Source: JANXVV01 sp038230975 (lineage in GTDB: Bacteria > Planctomycetota > Phycisphaerae > Tepidisphaerales > Tepidisphaeraceae). From it: a stretch of 6,960 nt of DNA. The translations under genes and the position numbers were made by a program. Each line of letters begins with the position of its first letter. The stretch's first letter is position 1. The stretch lies in assembly GCA_038230975.1 (NCBI GenBank), contig JBBRMF010000271.1:1-6960 (forward strand), written 5' to 3'. Of the stretch, positions 5,110 to 6,960 are shown piece by piece. The notes below the pieces were generated by a model. It was not told the DNA's origin. It did no database searches and saw only the letters and a program-made list of their open reading frames with translations.

Positions 5110-6669
5110 TCACAACCCATACTCCTTCCACCTCTTCGTCACCAACTCCTTCGTCTTCTGATCCATCTCCAACTCCATCGGCCACGCCCGCACTTTCCCC
5201 TCGCCGGCGATTTTTACCGTCGCGTCGAATCCCATCTTGCTGCCGGCGCCCAATTCCGGCGACGCATGATCCAGAATATCCACCGGCCCGCGCACGATCT
5301 CCGTATCGCGCTCCGGGTCGCAATTGCTGAACAGGTGAAACAGCACATCCTGCTCGCTGTGTACGTTCACATGTTCGTCGACGATCACGATAAATTTGGT
5401 GAAAGCCATCTGCCCCGCGCCCCAGATCGCGTGCATCACCCGGCGCGCCTGGTACGGATACTCTTTGCGGATTTTGATAAAAGCGCAATTGTGGAATACA
5501 CCACTAATCGGCAGGCTGTAGTCGACGATATCCGGCACGAGCATTTTCAACAGCGGCAGAAATACACGCTCGGTCGCCTTACCCATGAAATAATCTTCCA
5601 TAGGTGGCTTGCCGACAATCGTCGTCGGGTAGATCGCGCCACGCCGCATCGTGATCGCGGTGACCGTAAACGCCGGGTACCAGTCCGCCAGTGAATAAAA
5701 CCCCGTGTGATCGCCGAACGGGCCTTCGAGCAACTTCTCATTCGGATCGACAAATCCTTCAATCACGATCTCCGCATTCGCAGGCACTTCAATGTCATTC
5801 GTGCGGCATTTCACCAGCTCTAATCCGCCACCGTTTAGGAAACCGGCGAATAAAAGTTCTTCAATCCCCGGTGGCAGTGGGGCGGTGGCGGCGTACGGGA
5901 GAATGCTTTCTCCACCCAGCACAATCGCCAACGGCATCTTCTGGCCGCGCTTTTGATACAGCCGATAATGCCGCGCCCCATCATGGTGCATATGCCAGTG
6001 CATCGCGCACTTTCGTGGCCCAAACATCTGCACGCGATACATCCCGATATTTCGATCCCCCGTCTCCGGATTCACCGTGTAAATGCCACCGAGTGTGATG
6101 TATCGACCCGTCCCGCGCTCGGAAACCTTCGCCGCCGCCGCCCGATCAAACACCTGCCCGCTGTCCAGATTTCCATCCAACGGCCAACACTGAATGATCG
6201 GCAGTTTTGTCAGATCCGCCTTGTCCCCTTCCAACACGATCTGCTGGCAAATCCCACTCCGCACTGTCCTCGGCGGGAAGCTCGCCATCTTCATCAGGTC
6301 CGGCAGCTTCTTCATTTTCTCAATCAAACTCGTCGGGATATCCGGCTTCACCAATTGCTGCACACGCCCTGCAAGTGCTTCCAGATTATTCGTCCCGAGT
6401 GCCTGATTGATTCGCCAGTAACTTCCGAATGTATTGATCGCGACAGGGATCTCCGACCCCTCCACATTTTCAAATAGCAGCGCCTTTCCGCCGAGCGCGG
6501 CTGCGGGGTTCTGGTCCAGTTCCGTATGCCCATGTGGCGCCGGCGATTTACTCATGCGGTCCGAGATTTCCGCAATCTCCAACACCGGATTCACGCGCGC
6601 CTTCACGCGCACCAATTCACCAGCGCGATCGAGCAGTTGTAAAAAATCAGAAAAAGTTTCCGTTCCCAT
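5110..6669 (-). CDS. ubiD: UbiD-family prFMN-dependent decarboxylase
   Basis: The 519-residue protein aligns along its length with E. coli UbiD (3-octaprenyl-4-hydroxybenzoate decarboxylase), a reversible (de)carboxylase using prenylated FMN supplied by UbiX. Examples are FSDFLQLLDRAGELVRV at 6-22, D-L-T-K-L-P-I-I-Q-C-W-P at 152-163 and E-V-P-A-N-A-E-I-V-I-E-G at 294-305. The prFMN/metal ligands are present: Asn207, His228 and Glu284. So are the catalytic residues: Arg212, five after Asn207, and the Glu315/Asp320 pair in E-G-P-F-G-D-H-T-G. It should be active and cytoplasmic. The substrate cannot be read from sequence. Planctomycetes mostly use menaquinone, so a role in the futalosine-type menaquinone route is plausible but inferred; aromatic-acid decarboxylation is the alternative. 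No ubiX lies in the window. I start at MGTETF (6669): the frame is open for 60 more codons, but that part is Cys/Arg-rich, lacks family similarity and runs through the hairpin repeats. No clear Shine-Dalgarno precedes 6669. Confidence 0.95.
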   Translation of the reverse strand: MGTETFSDFLQLLDRAGELVRVKARVNPVLEIAEISDRMSKSPAPHGHTELDQNPAAALGGKALLFENVEGSEIPVAINTFGSYWRINQALGTNNLEALAGRVQQLVKPDIPTSLIEKMKKLPDLMKMASFPPRTVRSGICQQIVLEGDKADLTKLPIIQCWPLDGNLDSGQVFDRAAAAKVSERGTGRYITLGGIYTVNPETGDRNIGMYRVQMFGPRKCAMHWHMHHDGARHYRLYQKRGQKMPLAIVLGGESILPYAATAPLPPGIEELLFAGFLNGGGLELVKCRTNDIEVPANAEIVIEGFVDPNEKLLEGPFGDHTGFYSLADWYPAFTVTAITMRRGAIYPTTIVGKPPMEDYFMGKATERVFLPLLKMLVPDIVDYSLPISGVFHNCAFIKIRKEYPYQARRVMHAIWGAGQMAFTKFIVIVDEHVNVHSEQDVLFHLFSNCDPERDTEIVRGPVDILDHASPELGAGSKMGFDATVKIAGEGKVRAWPMELEMDQKTKELVTKRWKEYGL

Positions 6670-6743
6670 GTCCGCGATGTTAAGGCTGCATCGAACCTGA
6701 AACAAACCGATCGCCCCGGCCAACGAAACTTTCACCAAAAACC

Positions 6744-6842
6744 GGTGGCATGGGCATCTCGCCCGTGCTTTGTATTTAGGTGGCATGGCCATCCTGGCCA
6801 TGCATTGCGGTACCCCGCAATGTTGGCTGGTACACCAGCCAA
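6744..6842. repeat. Cluster of four consecutive hairpin modules
   Basis: Four stem-loops follow one another. GCATGGGC/GCCCGTGC (6748-6755 with 6761-6768) has 8 pairs including one G-T. GCATGGCCA/TGGCCATGC (6783-6791 with 6795-6803) has 9 perfect pairs and a 3-nt loop. ATTGCGG/CCGCAAT (6804-6810 with 6815-6821) has 7 perfect pairs. TTGGCTGG/CCAGCCAA (6823-6830 with 6835-6842) has 8 perfect pairs. The first two modules both start with GGTGGCATGG (6744-6753, 6779-6788), so they are diverged direct copies. The cluster lies in the ubiD leader region and resembles REP-type intergenic repeats. Confidence 0.75.
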
Positions 6843-6926
6843 TCAACAAGAGCGAAGCGTTCTCTCAAGTGTCGAACAGAAGTGATCGCTTCACTGTTGC
6901 CGATTCGATCCGCGTAAAGATCGAAA

Positions 6927-6960
6927 TCGCGGAATACCGCGAGCACGGGCGAGACGCCCA
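6927..6960. repeat. Further hairpins, including an inverted copy of module 1, at the right edge
   Basis: TCGCGG/CCGCGA (6927-6932 with 6937-6942) form a perfect 6-bp stem. The last 20 bases (6941-6960) are the inverted complement of 6751-6770 at 18 of 20 positions, so the first hairpin module recurs in opposite orientation and is cut by the window edge. The two inverted copies bracket about 170 bp. No gene is seen between 6843 and 6960. Confidence 0.65.

Noticed and set aside
5691..6477. Overlapping plus-strand frames opposite ubiD
   Set aside because: They are shadows of the ubiD coding strand with no start signals and no domain similarity.
6670..6849. 60-codon N-terminal extension of the ubiD frame up to an ATG at 6849
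   Set aside because: The added residues are Cys/Arg-rich, do not match UbiD proteins and are translated from the hairpin repeats. The family similarity begins right after MGTETF at 6669.
1..6960. A defence, phage or other novel multi-gene system
   Set aside because: The recognisable genes are mostly housekeeping or accessory types separated by terminators and repeats. No nuclease, helicase, transposase, reverse transcriptase or toxin-antitoxin signature is present.

Overview
The window most likely comes from a member of the Planctomycetota. The clearest sign is the small protein at 4081-4755, whose N-terminus carries a LEPR-x-L-L-type motif (LEPRMMLSG), an export/surface motif typical of that phylum. 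Short GC-rich hairpin repeats scattered between genes also fit. I cannot name genus or species; a Phycisphaerae-like or Pirellulales-like lineage would be a guess.

All recognisable genes lie on the minus strand. In transcription order (right to left) the window holds: a cluster of hairpin repeats (6744-6960); a UbiD-family prFMN-dependent decarboxylase (5110-6669); a roughly 350-bp gene-free stretch with a MITE-like 63-bp inverted repeat and a small hairpin (4756-5109); a LEPR-motif, heptad-repeat helical protein (4081-4755) ending in a strong intrinsic terminator (4013-4043); an 840-residue membrane-bound ion-pumping pyrophosphatase (1288-3810) with features of the divergent, K+-independent subfamily; a short spacer with repeat hairpins (1057-1287); a DinB-superfamily metal-binding protein (565-1056) with its own terminator (529-560); a RidA/YjgF-family protein (56-472); and the first 13 codons of another gene (1-41) that starts 14 bp after the RidA stop and runs off the window.

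Most genes look like single transcription units. Terminators or repeat hairpins separate dinB, hppA, the LEPR gene and ubiD. Only ridA and the gene leaving at the left edge look like an operon. The functions are mostly unrelated: energy conservation from pyrophosphate, decarboxylation in quinone or aromatic-acid metabolism, a surface protein, and two small accessory proteins. I see no defence system, phage, CRISPR, tRNA or rRNA, and no convincing new multi-gene system. The parts most worth a second look are the unusual pyrophosphatase, the stand-alone LEPR heptad-repeat protein and the families of intergenic hairpins.
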